64,000 nt of DNA, taken from contig CACJXK010000003.1 in the NCBI GenBank assembly GCA_902597335.1, positions 62,001 to 126,000 on the forward strand, given 5' to 3'. This document shows positions 19,058-27,375 of this stretch, piece after piece. This stretch comes from an uncultured Pelagibacteraceae bacterium (GTDB taxonomy: Bacteria; Pseudomonadota; Alphaproteobacteria; Pelagibacterales; Pelagibacteraceae). The number at the start of each line of letters is the position of its first letter. Positions within the stretch are counted from its first letter, which is position 1. The notes beneath the pieces are model-generated. The model had not been told where the DNA came from, ran no database searches, and saw only the letters and a list, made by a program, of their open reading frames with translations. Both the position numbers and the translations under genes were made by a program.

Positions 19058-20314
19058 TTACATATTGTCTAATACAGAATCAGCTAAAGCATTTGCGGCA
19101 TCAACAGATGACATATCAGAATTAAAGTGTTCTGTTATTACATCTTGAAGTGCAGCCTTCATAGTATTACCTTGAGCCATTCCATGAGCAAAACTTGGTA
19201 CTAAACCACCGCTAGCACCTGCAGTTTTAATATCAGAATTTGAAGTTTTTGCACATTTATCAAATTCATCCATAGAAACATCTAATCTTGCTGGAATTGA
19301 TCCTTTGTAAAGGTTAAAAACTTTTTGGAAGTTTTTACCCATCATTAACTTAGCTAATAATTTTTGACCTTCTTGTTTATCTGGATCACTAGTTTTATAG
19401 AATATAAAACTATCTACATTATACAAGTATCCATTATTAGAAGGTGTTGGAGCGCAGTAGTAATCTACACCTGGAACTTTTCCTGCAGCTGTAAATTCAC
19501 CTTTTGCCCAATCTCCCATAATTTGAAAACCTGCTTTACCTTCGATAACCATTCCAGTAGCAACGTTCCAATCTCTTCCTGGGCTACCTTCATCTGTAAA
19601 CCCTTGAAGTTTTCTCATTTGATCAAAAACTTTAACAGTTGTTTCACTTCTTAAACAAGTTTCTTTAAGATCAACATAGCAGTTTTTATAATAGTTGTTA
19701 CCACCAATACCCATAGCTACTGCTTCAAATACTGTTGCATCTTGCCAAGCTTGACCACCATGTGCAAATGGAATTACACCAGCTGCTTGTAGTTTTTCTG
19801 CTGCTGCATTTAATTCATCCCATGATGTTGGAACTGAAATTCCATTAGCATCGAACACTGCTTTGTTTGCCCACATCCAATCAATTCTGTGAATGTTAAC
19901 TGGAGCTGCACAATATGGACCACTATTATTTTGACATTTATGAACTGCTGCAATCATCGGATCTAATAAACTATCCCAGCCCTCTGATTGTGCAATTGGA
20001 TCAATGTTATATGGAGCAACTACTCCTTCTTGATCATATTCTTGAATTGTTGGTCCTTTAATTTGAGAAGCTGACGGAGGATCTCCTGCAACTATTCTTG
20101 CTTTTAGAGCTACATTAGCAGCATCTCCACCACCGCCTGTTACAGGCATATCTAGCCATTCACCACCATTTGCAGCGAAATCGTCTTTTAATACTTTAAG
20201 AGCAGCAGCTTCACCACCAGATGTCCACCAGTGCAGTACCTCAATTTTAGGTCCAGCAAAAGAAGAAGTAGATGTGAATGCAAATGCTATTAAAGCGATT
20301 AACATTTTTTTCAT
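19058..20314 (-). CDS. Glucose/mannose-type ABC transporter solute-binding protein (GtsA-like)
   Basis: Periplasmic binding protein, 418 residues, signal peptide about residues 1-20 (ending SSFA). Segments HWWTSGGE, GGGGDAANVALKAR, QIKGPTIQ, PVNIHRIDW, AHGGQAWQD and QIMGDWAKGE match the Pseudomonas GtsA/Thermus glucose-binding family closely, so glucose, mannose or a similar aldose is the likely ligand. A strong GAGGG ribosome site lies before the ATG, and a perfect palindrome sits 24 bp upstream of the start. A terminator follows the stop. Downstream genes encode the permeases, ATPase, a xylose-dehydrogenase-like SDR and a Gfo/Idh oxidoreductase. Confidence 0.92.
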   Translation of the reverse strand: MKKMLIALIAFAFTSTSSFAGPKIEVLHWWTSGGEAAALKVLKDDFAANGGEWLDMPVTGGGGDAANVALKARIVAGDPPSASQIKGPTIQEYDQEGVVAPYNIDPIAQSEGWDSLLDPMIAAVHKCQNNSGPYCAAPVNIHRIDWMWANKAVFDANGISVPTSWDELNAAAEKLQAAGVIPFAHGGQAWQDATVFEAVAMGIGGNNYYKNCYVDLKETCLRSETTVKVFDQMRKLQGFTDEGSPGRDWNVATGMVIEGKAGFQIMGDWAKGEFTAAGKVPGVDYYCAPTPSNNGYLYNVDSFIFYKTSDPDKQEGQKLLAKLMMGKNFQKVFNLYKGSIPARLDVSMDEFDKCAKTSNSDIKTAGASGGLVPSFAHGMAQGNTMKAALQDVITEHFNSDMSSVDAANALADSVLDNM

Positions 20315-20337
20315 ATATTTCCCTCTTATTTGTTAAA

Positions 20338-20351
20338 TTAAGTTAACTTAA
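20338..20351. promoter_or_regulatory. Perfect 14-bp palindrome upstream of the sugar-binding-protein gene
   Basis: TTAAGTTAACTTAA is a perfect palindrome 24 bp upstream of the binding-protein ATG, just outside its ribosome site. Position and symmetry suggest a repressor operator. The surrounding 184-bp gap (20315-20498) is otherwise A/T-rich sequence with long A and T runs and no other feature that I can support. Confidence 0.4.
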
Positions 20352-20498
20352 AAAAATCAAGTATAGATTGTTTTAGGCTAAGTCCACAATAAAAAAAATT
20401 TCAACCTGAAATTGATTTAAATAATAAAGTTTTATTTTTTATGCATTGAAATTTAAGGGAATTTTTTTTGAATTTTTTTTTAAATTCCAAATTGTATT

Positions 20499-21401
20499 TT
20501 AATAAATAGATTTTCTGCCCAACCTTGCCGCTCCTCTAACGCCGCTAGCGTCACCATATTTTGGTTTTAAAAATACACCTTCATATTCTCTTCCAGTTAC
20601 AAATTTTCTTACAATAGTTTCAATTTCACTTAAAAAATCAATTTCATTTGAAACACCCCCTCCAAATACAAAACAATCGGGGTCAAGAATATTTATTATA
20701 TTTGATAGTGACATAGCTAAATTTAATTTAAAATTATCAATCAAATCTTCTGCGTCTAGATCATGCTTTCTATATAATTCAAAAATTTGATTTGTTTTTA
20801 AATTTTTTTTAAACTTTTTATTAAATTTTTTTGCTAAACTTAAGCCCGACATAAAACTCTCAATCTCACCTTCTCTTAGATTGGTAGATTCAAAGTTTTC
20901 TTTTTTTGCTATTAAATGGGTAATTTGGTTATGTCCCCACTCTCCAGCTACTCCATTCGGTCCAGAAACAATTTTTTTATCTATTACCAAACCCCCACCA
21001 ACACCAGATCCAATTATAATTCCATAAACAATTTTATAGTGTTTTCCTGAACCATCTAAAGCCTCTGATAAAGCAAAGCAATTGGCGTCATTTTCGCAAA
21101 ATACTTCTTTTCCTAGTTCCTTTCTTAAATCATTTTGGAATGGTTTTTTTTCAAGCCAATAACAATTTGGTGCATTCTTAACCAATCCGGTTTGAGGGGA
21201 ATGTACGCCAGGATGACAAACACCAATTGGTAATTCTTTATTAAATTCTTTCTCTAGCTTCTTATCAATTTCTTTTATTGTTTTAATAATTTGAAAGTAA
21301 TCCTTTGGACAATCTGTTCGTTCACGATTACTTTCGTTACCATTTTCATCTAATACTACACTTTCAATTTTTGTAGCACCTACATCAATTCCTATTTGCA
21401 T
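20499..21401 (-). CDS. ROK-family sugar kinase lacking the zinc motif
   Basis: 300 residues. ATP-binding DVGATK (residues 5-10), catalytic Asp in CENDANCFA, GSGVGGG loop and GEWGHN mark a ROK kinase of the fructokinase/N-acylhexosamine kinase group. The zinc-binding CxCGxxGCxE sequence that normally follows GEWGH by about 20 residues is absent; the region reads NLREGEIESF. It begins 2 bp after an SDR gene and closes the Tct transporter operon. It would phosphorylate a hexose or amino sugar, which is odd company for a carboxylate-type transporter, so the Tct system may carry a sugar acid or related compound. Confidence 0.85.
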   Translation of the reverse strand: MQIGIDVGATKIESVVLDENGNESNRERTDCPKDYFQIIKTIKEIDKKLEKEFNKELPIGVCHPGVHSPQTGLVKNAPNCYWLEKKPFQNDLRKELGKEVFCENDANCFALSEALDGSGKHYKIVYGIIIGSGVGGGLVIDKKIVSGPNGVAGEWGHNQITHLIAKKENFESTNLREGEIESFMSGLSLAKKFNKKFKKNLKTNQIFELYRKHDLDAEDLIDNFKLNLAMSLSNIINILDPDCFVFGGGVSNEIDFLSEIETIVRKFVTGREYEGVFLKPKYGDASGVRGAARLGRKSIY

Positions 21402-21403
21402 AA

Positions 21404-22153
21404 CTAATAAGTTGCTCTACCACCACTCAAATCAAAAACTGCGGCTGTTGAAAAAGAATTTTCCTCGCTTGATAACCAAGTAACTAAAGATGCTAGTTCA
21501 TTAACTTTAGCAAATTTATTTCTCGGAATTTTAGATAACATGTAATTTATATGTTCTTCCGTCATTTGATCGAATATTCTCGTTTTTGCTGCAGCTGGTG
21601 TCACACAATTTACTGCAATATTTTTTAATGCTAACTCTTTGCCTAACGATTTAGTAAGGCCTATTACCCCTGCTTTAGAGGTGCTATAAGCACTAGCGTT
21701 AGGATTGCCTTCTTTTCCTGCAATTGATGCTATATTTACAATTCTTCCATAATTATTCTTAATCATGTATGGGGTAACTGCTTTACAGCAATAAAATACT
21801 GCATTTAAGTTCAAATCTATTACTTTTTTCCATTCGTCGAGTGGATATTCAACTACTGTAGTATTTTTTCCTGCGACTCCCGCATTATTGATGAAAATAT
21901 CAATTTTTTTGTGTGTTTTTTCAACTTCAGCTAAGTTTTTTTCAATACTCTCATAATTTCCTACATCTACTATTTGATATGAGACCTTATCAGAATTAAT
22001 TTTGCTAATAGCTGTTTTAATTGCCTCCTCATCTATATCCCAAATTACTACACTCGCTCCCGACTCTATAAATCTTTCAGTTATAGCTAATCCAAAACCT
22101 TGTGCTCCTCCTGTTACTATTGCAACTCTATTTTTTAAATCAAAATTGATCAT
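21404..22153 (-). CDS. SDR-family oxidoreductase (FabG/sugar dehydrogenase-like)
   Basis: 249-residue classical SDR. Glycine loop GGAQGFGLA (15-23), Asp39 for NAD binding, catalytic Ser143, Tyr156 and Lys160 (AYSTSK), and C-terminal DLSGG. It resembles the SDRs annotated as 3-oxoacyl reductase, gluconate or L-fucose dehydrogenase, which cannot be told apart by eye. It lies one base after tctA and 2 bp before the ROK kinase gene, so it is part of the Tct operon and probably acts on the imported compound. Confidence 0.83.
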   Translation of the reverse strand: MINFDLKNRVAIVTGGAQGFGLAITERFIESGASVVIWDIDEEAIKTAISKINSDKVSYQIVDVGNYESIEKNLAEVEKTHKKIDIFINNAGVAGKNTTVVEYPLDEWKKVIDLNLNAVFYCCKAVTPYMIKNNYGRIVNIASIAGKEGNPNASAYSTSKAGVIGLTKSLGKELALKNIAVNCVTPAAAKTRIFDQMTEEHINYMLSKIPRNKFAKVNELASLVTWLSSEENSFSTAAVFDLSGGRATY

Positions 22154-22154
22154 A

Positions 22155-23627
22155 TTAATCTTTTTGTTTTTTTGTTCTTAATAAAGGAAAAGCCAACGCA
22201 ATTAAAGATAAAATAAAAAATGTTAAAGCTATTGGTCTAGTTAAGAACATGAGCCAATTTCCATCAAATATAACTAAAGACTGTCTCAAGGTTCCCTCAA
22301 CTAGTTCTCCTAAAATTAACCCTATAATTACTGGGACCACTGAAAATCCAAATCTTCTCATAAAAAATCCAAGTACACCAAAGAATAACATAATCCAGAC
22401 ATCGATTATTGACTGGCTTAAAGAATAAGTTCCACAAACAGATACAGCAAATATCATAGGCCATAGAATTTTGTTAGGAACAAGAGTTATCCTCGCAAAT
22501 AATTTAGCACCAAAAAATCCAAATATAAAAAATAAAACATTTGCTATTAACATGGCTCCAAAAATTCCATATAAAAAGTCAGGCTGTTCTCTAAACAAGT
22601 CTGGACCAGGTCTAACACCATGAATAATTAAACCAGTTAATATTACTGCTGTTGTAGCACTTCCAGGAATTCCAAGAGCTAATGTTGGAACCATTGCGCC
22701 CCCAGTAGCAGCATTATTGGCAGCTTCTGCTCCAGCAATTCCTTCTATTGATCCTTTACCGAATTCTTCTGGTTCTTTAGAAAATCTTTTTGCCTCTGAA
22801 TAACCAATTAAAGATGCAACTGTTCCTCCCTCTGCTGGTAAAACTCCAATAAAAGAACCTATGCCACTTGATCTTAGAATAGTTTTCCATGTTTTTTTGT
22901 AATCATTTAGAGATGGAAGTTTAACTGCTTTTAGTGCAACTCTTTTGAAAACTTGATCAAGAAGTGTAGACTGGGTTAACATTTCGCTTATAGCAAATAA
23001 GCCAACTACTACAGGAATAAATCCAATACCAACTGAAAGTTCATTAATTCCATAAGTAAATCTATCAATTGAAGTCATAAAATCTTTTCCAATAGTAGAG
23101 ATTAAAATTCCAAATGCACCAGCTATTAAATTTTTAATTGGACTTCCCTCACCAATTGATGCGAGCATTGTTAAACCAAAAATAGCTAATGCAAAATATT
23201 CTGGTTGGCCAAATTCATAGGCAAGTTTAGCTAATACAGGTGCAAAAAATACCAAAACTATCACACTAAATATTCCACCCACTGTACTTGAAACTGTTGC
23301 CATACCTAAAGCTCTTCCTGCTTCTCCCTTTTGAGCTAAAGGATAACCATCTAAACAAGTGGCTGCTGCGGCTGGAGTTCCAGGAGTATTTATTAATACT
23401 GCAGTGATTGCGCCACCATATGTTCCAGCGCAATAAATGGATGTTAAGAGAACTATTGCCGAAAGAGGGTCCAAAGTCATAGTAAATGGTAAGATTAATG
23501 CTCCACCAGTTGTGGGGCCTAATCCTGGTAGAACACCTAAAATTAGTCCAAATAAAGTTCCAAAAAGTAAAACAATTAATAACTTGGAACTAAATAAAGG
23601 CGCCATCATTAATAAAAGATTTTCCAT
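22155..23627 (-). CDS. tctA: Tripartite tricarboxylate transporter large permease TctA
   Basis: 490-residue membrane protein with about 11-12 helices, typical of TctA (about 500). The signature PGLGPTTGGALILPFT near residue 33 and the second repeat IGVLPAEGGTVASLIGY/NNAATGGAMVPTLALGIPG are clear. It is one base after tctB. It takes up a carboxylate-type substrate presented by the periplasmic TctC using an ion gradient. Confidence 0.95.
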   Translation of the reverse strand: MENLLLMMAPLFSSKLLIVLLFGTLFGLILGVLPGLGPTTGGALILPFTMTLDPLSAIVLLTSIYCAGTYGGAITAVLINTPGTPAAAATCLDGYPLAQKGEAGRALGMATVSSTVGGIFSVIVLVFFAPVLAKLAYEFGQPEYFALAIFGLTMLASIGEGSPIKNLIAGAFGILISTIGKDFMTSIDRFTYGINELSVGIGFIPVVVGLFAISEMLTQSTLLDQVFKRVALKAVKLPSLNDYKKTWKTILRSSGIGSFIGVLPAEGGTVASLIGYSEAKRFSKEPEEFGKGSIEGIAGAEAANNAATGGAMVPTLALGIPGSATTAVILTGLIIHGVRPGPDLFREQPDFLYGIFGAMLIANVLFFIFGFFGAKLFARITLVPNKILWPMIFAVSVCGTYSLSQSIIDVWIMLFFGVLGFFMRRFGFSVVPVIIGLILGELVEGTLRQSLVIFDGNWLMFLTRPIALTFFILSLIALAFPLLRTKKQKD

Positions 23628-23628
23628 A

Positions 23629-24135
23629 CTAGTAATAATAAAGGTTTGTAATTATTCCTGGAGGAAATCTAAGACCTAGTATCATCTCGAAAAATATAAA
23701 AACAACTAGTGGAAATATAATTCCAACCAATAATAAATAAAAAACTCTTTTTTCACCCCAATTGTAAGAGACAAATATTGAAAGAACTGAGATAGCTAAA
23801 AAAAAATCTAATGTTTTAGAGATTATAACAAATAAAATAAAACTTAAGATTGTTAAAAAAAATTGTTTTGGAAGTTTTTTTTCTTTTTTCCAAGGATTTT
23901 TGAATGATAGATAATAAATAATTGTTGTTAAAAACATTATCAATACTAATAATCCTTTTGGGAACGTTGCAGGCTGAATACCTCTGTTTAAGATTGGTGG
24001 AACCTTATCAAAAGTAAAAGTGGAAATTAATAATATTGTAGAAAAAAAAATTATTACAAAAAATACTTTAAATTCATCTTTAAAAAAAAAGGGCAAACTT
24101 TTGTTTGCCCTTTTTTTATTTTGTACATTATTCAT
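23629..24135 (-). CDS. tctB: Tripartite tricarboxylate transporter small subunit TctB
   Basis: 168 residues with four hydrophobic helices, the usual TctB layout. ATG at 24135 is the only normal start: no in-frame ATG, GTG or TTG was found between codon 1 and the first helix. A complete intrinsic terminator (24084-24117) lies within codons 7-18, so the mRNA for the polar N-terminus forms the hairpin while encoding KRANKSLPFFF. Expression must depend on read-through or on translating ribosomes keeping the hairpin open. No good ribosome site is visible. Confidence 0.85.
   Translation of the reverse strand: MNNVQNKKRANKSLPFFFKDEFKVFFVIIFFSTILLISTFTFDKVPPILNRGIQPATFPKGLLVLIMFLTTIIYYLSFKNPWKKEKKLPKQFFLTILSFILFVIISKTLDFFLAISVLSIFVSYNWGEKRVFYLLLVGIIFPLVVFIFFEMILGLRFPPGIITNLYYY
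24084..24117 (-). terminator. Intrinsic terminator inside the first codons of tctB
   Basis: GGGCAAAC-TTTT-GTTTGCCC (8-bp G/C-containing core at 24091-24110) is flanked by seven A and seven T that extend the stem to 15 bp. On the minus strand the stem is followed by a run of U. It starts 42 bp after the tctC stop but inside the tctB reading frame, unlike the other three binding-protein hairpins, which are intergenic. Confidence 0.88.
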
Positions 24136-24158
24136 AAAAAAAATGTACTTTCTTATGA

Positions 24159-25133
24159 CTAATTAATGTAACCCAAAGCTTTAAGTTGAGCAGTCATTTC
24201 TGCAAGCATCACTTCCATTTGCTTGCCCCACTCATCAGCTCCTACAACACTAGTAGAATCAAGTCCGATGTCAGTTAAAAAGCTTTGGAAATATTTATGT
24301 TCCATTGCTTTTATCATAGCATCTTCCAATTGTTTCTTTCTATCAGCTGGAACTCCTTTTCTTGTTACAAATCCTCTAACAGTTGATAACACAACTGGTA
24401 TTCCAAGCTCTGTAGCAGTAGGAACATTGCTTAATTTTTCCATTCTATTACTTGCAAGAACAACTGAAACACATAATGTTCCATCTTCAATTTCTGTAAC
24501 TGCCTCACCTAAGTTTAAAACACCTACATCAATATCTCCTTTGATTAGGTTAGTTTTGATAGGACCAACTCCTTTGTATGGAACAATTGTTGGGTCAGTT
24601 AGTTTTCCTTTTTTTGTAAATGCAATCGCGCTTACATCATCAATACCACCAACATGAGTTGTACCATATTTTAATGATTTTGATTTTTGTGCGCTAATAA
24701 ATTTCTTAGCATCTTTGATTTCATTTTTACAATTTACAACAAATAACTGAGGATCATCTGTTCCTCTTGCTAGTGGTTGCATGTCACTTAATTTAACTTT
24801 AGTTTTACCCAATGCCATTGATACAGCATGACCTGTTGTCCAAGTTAAAGTGTGTTGACCATCTGCAGGTAAAGTCATCATATAATCCATTGATGCTGCT
24901 CCACCACCACCTTTTTTGTTAACTAATTGCATATCTTGTTTTAGATACCTTCTAGTTCTTAGTAACATCATTCTAGTTGTTACGTCTGTTCCACCACCAA
25001 AGCCAGCATGAGTAATTGCTTGGATTGGGTGTCCATCTGCTTTTGCAGAAGTAATCATAAGTGGAAGTGCAACAACGAAAAATTCAGTTACCAAAAAAGC
25101 GGCAGCTAAAAATAATTTAAAACTTTTTTTCAT
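24159..25133 (-). CDS. tctC: Tripartite tricarboxylate transporter solute-binding protein TctC
   Basis: 324-residue periplasmic binding protein (Bug/TctC family). Signal peptide about residues 1-32 ending AKADG. The family motifs are modified but recognisable: AGFGGGTDVTTRMM for the ligand-binding loop, VPYKGVGPIKTNLIKGDIDVG in the middle, and VPTATELGIPVV. A strong AGAGGG ribosome site precedes the ATG. First gene of the operon tctC-tctB-tctA-SDR-ROK, divergent from pdxA-like gene across 70 bp. Ligand unknown; Bug proteins bind many carboxylates. Confidence 0.92.
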   Translation of the reverse strand: MKKSFKLFLAAAFLVTEFFVVALPLMITSAKADGHPIQAITHAGFGGGTDVTTRMMLLRTRRYLKQDMQLVNKKGGGGAASMDYMMTLPADGQHTLTWTTGHAVSMALGKTKVKLSDMQPLARGTDDPQLFVVNCKNEIKDAKKFISAQKSKSLKYGTTHVGGIDDVSAIAFTKKGKLTDPTIVPYKGVGPIKTNLIKGDIDVGVLNLGEAVTEIEDGTLCVSVVLASNRMEKLSNVPTATELGIPVVLSTVRGFVTRKGVPADRKKQLEDAMIKAMEHKYFQSFLTDIGLDSTSVVGADEWGKQMEVMLAEMTAQLKALGYIN

Positions 25134-25203
25134 TATTTCCCTCTAATTGTTAATTTATAATTATTAATATAAACATTATCTGATACAAACCGTAAAGAAA
25201 AAA

Positions 25204-26199
25204 ATGTCTCTTAATAAAATTAATATTGCATTGTTACTTGGTGACCCTTCAGGCATAGGACCCGAATTGGTCTCAAAATTATTGAATGAAGATATTACAA
25301 ATAAAGCTAACATTATTATAATTGGGGAAAAGAAAATTTTAGAAAATGGGAATGAAATTTCTGGTAACAATCCTAATATTAATTATGTAGATGATTTTGA
25401 CAAAATAGATTTTAAAAAAAATAACAAATTTTTTCTGGATATAGCTCAGGGTAAAAATCGTGATTATAAACTTTCAGAGTGTTCAAAGGAATCAGGGGAA
25501 AGTGTTCTGTCAGCTCTAAATATTGCTTTAGAATTAGCTAAAGAAAAAAAAATTCATGCAATTAATTTTGGTCCATTTAATAAAACCAGCTTGAAACTTG
25601 GCGGAAATAAATATTCTGATGAATTACATTTAATGGCTGAAAAGCTAAATGTTAAAAATTTTTTTTGTGAATTTAATGTAATTGATAATTTTTGGACTGC
25701 ACGAGTAACATCTCATATTCCAATTAAAGAAGTCCCAAATAATATTAAAAAAGAAAAAATAATAGAACCAATTAAACTGATTAATGAGGCAATGAAGTTA
25801 AATGGTATAGAAAATCCTAGAGTGGCAGTTCAGGCATTGAATCCTCACGCTGAATTTGGTTCAGAAGAAAAAGATGAAATTATACCGGCAATTGAAGAGG
25901 CAAAAAAAATGGGAATAAATGCTGATGGCCCTTTACCTTGTGATACCTCATTTATTACAGCATATAAAAATGGAAATCACGATTGTATTGTTGGTATGTA
26001 CCATGATGCACTTCAATCTGGATTAAAAGCATTTGGATTTGATCGAGGCGTAACCGTCCAAGGTGGTCTTCCTGTGCCTATTACAACTCCTGCCCATGGA
26101 ACAGCTTTTGATATTGCTGGTAAAAATGAAGCAAACTTAGAACCTACTTTGAATTCTTTTAAAATTGCATTAACAATGGCTGAAAATAAAAACAATTAA
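25204..26199 (+). CDS. PdxA-family 4-(phospho)hydroxyacid dehydrogenase
   Basis: 331 residues, the PdxA length. N-terminal LLGDPSGIGPEL; metal-binding His171 (TSHIP), His215 (NPHAEFG) and His267 (MYHDA) are conserved. Classical PdxA oxidises 4-phosphohydroxy-L-threonine in vitamin B6 synthesis; the PdxA2 paralogue serves D-threonate/D-erythronate catabolism. Being in an operon with an enolase-superfamily dehydratase and not with ksgA/surA-type neighbours suggests the catabolic role, but no four-carbon acid kinase (DUF1537) is in this window, so this stays open. Confidence 0.82.
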   Translation: MSLNKINIALLLGDPSGIGPELVSKLLNEDITNKANIIIIGEKKILENGNEISGNNPNINYVDDFDKIDFKKNNKFFLDIAQGKNRDYKLSECSKESGESVLSALNIALELAKEKKIHAINFGPFNKTSLKLGGNKYSDELHLMAEKLNVKNFFCEFNVIDNFWTARVTSHIPIKEVPNNIKKEKIIEPIKLINEAMKLNGIENPRVAVQALNPHAEFGSEEKDEIIPAIEEAKKMGINADGPLPCDTSFITAYKNGNHDCIVGMYHDALQSGLKAFGFDRGVTVQGGLPVPITTPAHGTAFDIAGKNEANLEPTLNSFKIALTMAENKNN

Positions 26200-27375
26200 A
26201 TGTCTAAAATTAAAAGTATTCGAACAAAAGTTTATCAATGGAACGGCAAAACTGTTCCACCGCAAAATAATTTTTGCACAAATGCTTCTGACCTTTTGTT
26301 TGAAAAATCGGATGCTATGGGATCTTTTAGATTTCATGAATGGTTAATATGCGAAGTTGAAACAGACGACGGAATTTTTGGGATTGGAAATGCAGCGCTT
26401 GCACCACAATTAGTAAAAAAAACTATTGATACTTATTTAACTCCTTTAGTTATTGGTGAGGATCCTTTTGATTATGCTTATATTTGGGAAAAAATGTACA
26501 GAAGAACTCATGCGTGGGGAAGAAGAGGATTAGGAATGGTAGCAATTTCAGCAATTGATATTGCGCTTTGGGATATAATGGGAAAAATTACAAATAAACC
26601 TGTTTTCAAATTATTAGGCGGAAGAACTAAAGAGAAAATTCCAGTTTATGCCTCAAAACTTTATAGCCAACCAATTAAAGAACTGCAAAAAGAAGCTGAA
26701 AGTTACGTTAAACAAGGTTTTAAAATGTTTAAAATGAGATTTGGATGGGGACCAAAAGATGGACCTGATGGAATGAGGAAAAATTTAGAATTAGCAGAGG
26801 CTGTTAGAGAAGTGATTGGCTTTGACACAGATCTTATGATGGAATGTTATATGGGATGGAATTTAGATTACACTAAAAGAATGATTCCTAAATTAGTAAA
26901 ATTTAATCCTAGATGGCTAGAGGAGCCTGTAATAGCAGACGATATTCATGGTTATGCTGAATTGAATAATATGAATGCTATTCCAATATCTGGTGGAGAG
27001 CATGAATTCAACTTATTTGGATTTAAACAATTATTGGATTTAAAAGCAGTTAGTTATATTCAATATGACAATAATAGGGTTGGTGGTTTCACTATTGCAA
27101 ATAAAATAAATGCGTTAGCTGAAGCTTATCAAGTTCCAGTCATTCCACATGCTGGGCAAATGCATAATTATCATTTAACAATGTCTAACTTTAATTGTCC
27201 TATATCCGAATTTTTTCCTGTACACGATGTAGAAATTGGTAATGAGCTATTTTATTATATTTTTGAAGGTGACCCAGCGCCTGAAAAAGGATATATTAAC
27301 CTGGACGACAATAAACCTGGCCTAGGTTTAACTATTACTGATAAATTTAAATCAGATTTCAAAATAATTGAATAA
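26200..27375 (+). CDS. Enolase-superfamily acid-sugar dehydratase, L-rhamnonate dehydratase-like with altered active site
   Basis: 391 residues; the [25 protein letters not shown] and SEFFPVHD segments follow E. coli L-rhamnonate dehydratase (RhmD) as I recall it. Expected residues: first metal ligand is Glu215 (MMEC) where RhmD has Asp; EEP Glu241/242; Glu267 (GGEHE); His317. The Asp that partners this His (IDIMQPD in RhmD) aligns with Ser285 (VSYIQYD). These changes may alter chemistry or substrate. The gene starts on the base after the pdxA-like stop codon and ends flush against rbsK on the other strand. Confidence 0.8.
   Translation: MSKIKSIRTKVYQWNGKTVPPQNNFCTNASDLLFEKSDAMGSFRFHEWLICEVETDDGIFGIGNAALAPQLVKKTIDTYLTPLVIGEDPFDYAYIWEKMYRRTHAWGRRGLGMVAISAIDIALWDIMGKITNKPVFKLLGGRTKEKIPVYASKLYSQPIKELQKEAESYVKQGFKMFKMRFGWGPKDGPDGMRKNLELAEAVREVIGFDTDLMMECYMGWNLDYTKRMIPKLVKFNPRWLEEPVIADDIHGYAELNNMNAIPISGGEHEFNLFGFKQLLDLKAVSYIQYDNNRVGGFTIANKINALAEAYQVPVIPHAGQMHNYHLTMSNFNCPISEFFPVHDVEIGNELFYYIFEGDPAPEKGYINLDDNKPGLGLTITDKFKSDFKIIE

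Noticed and set aside
20451..20490. GGAATTT/AAATTCC hairpin as a terminator for the ROK gene
   Set aside because: It lies beyond the ROK stop but on the minus-strand transcript it is followed by no U run, and the loop is a long A/T tract.
24223..24657. 144-residue plus-strand frame over tctC
   Set aside because: Shadow of the TctC gene; composition (Ser/Thr/Pro) is that of complement reading, with no motif.
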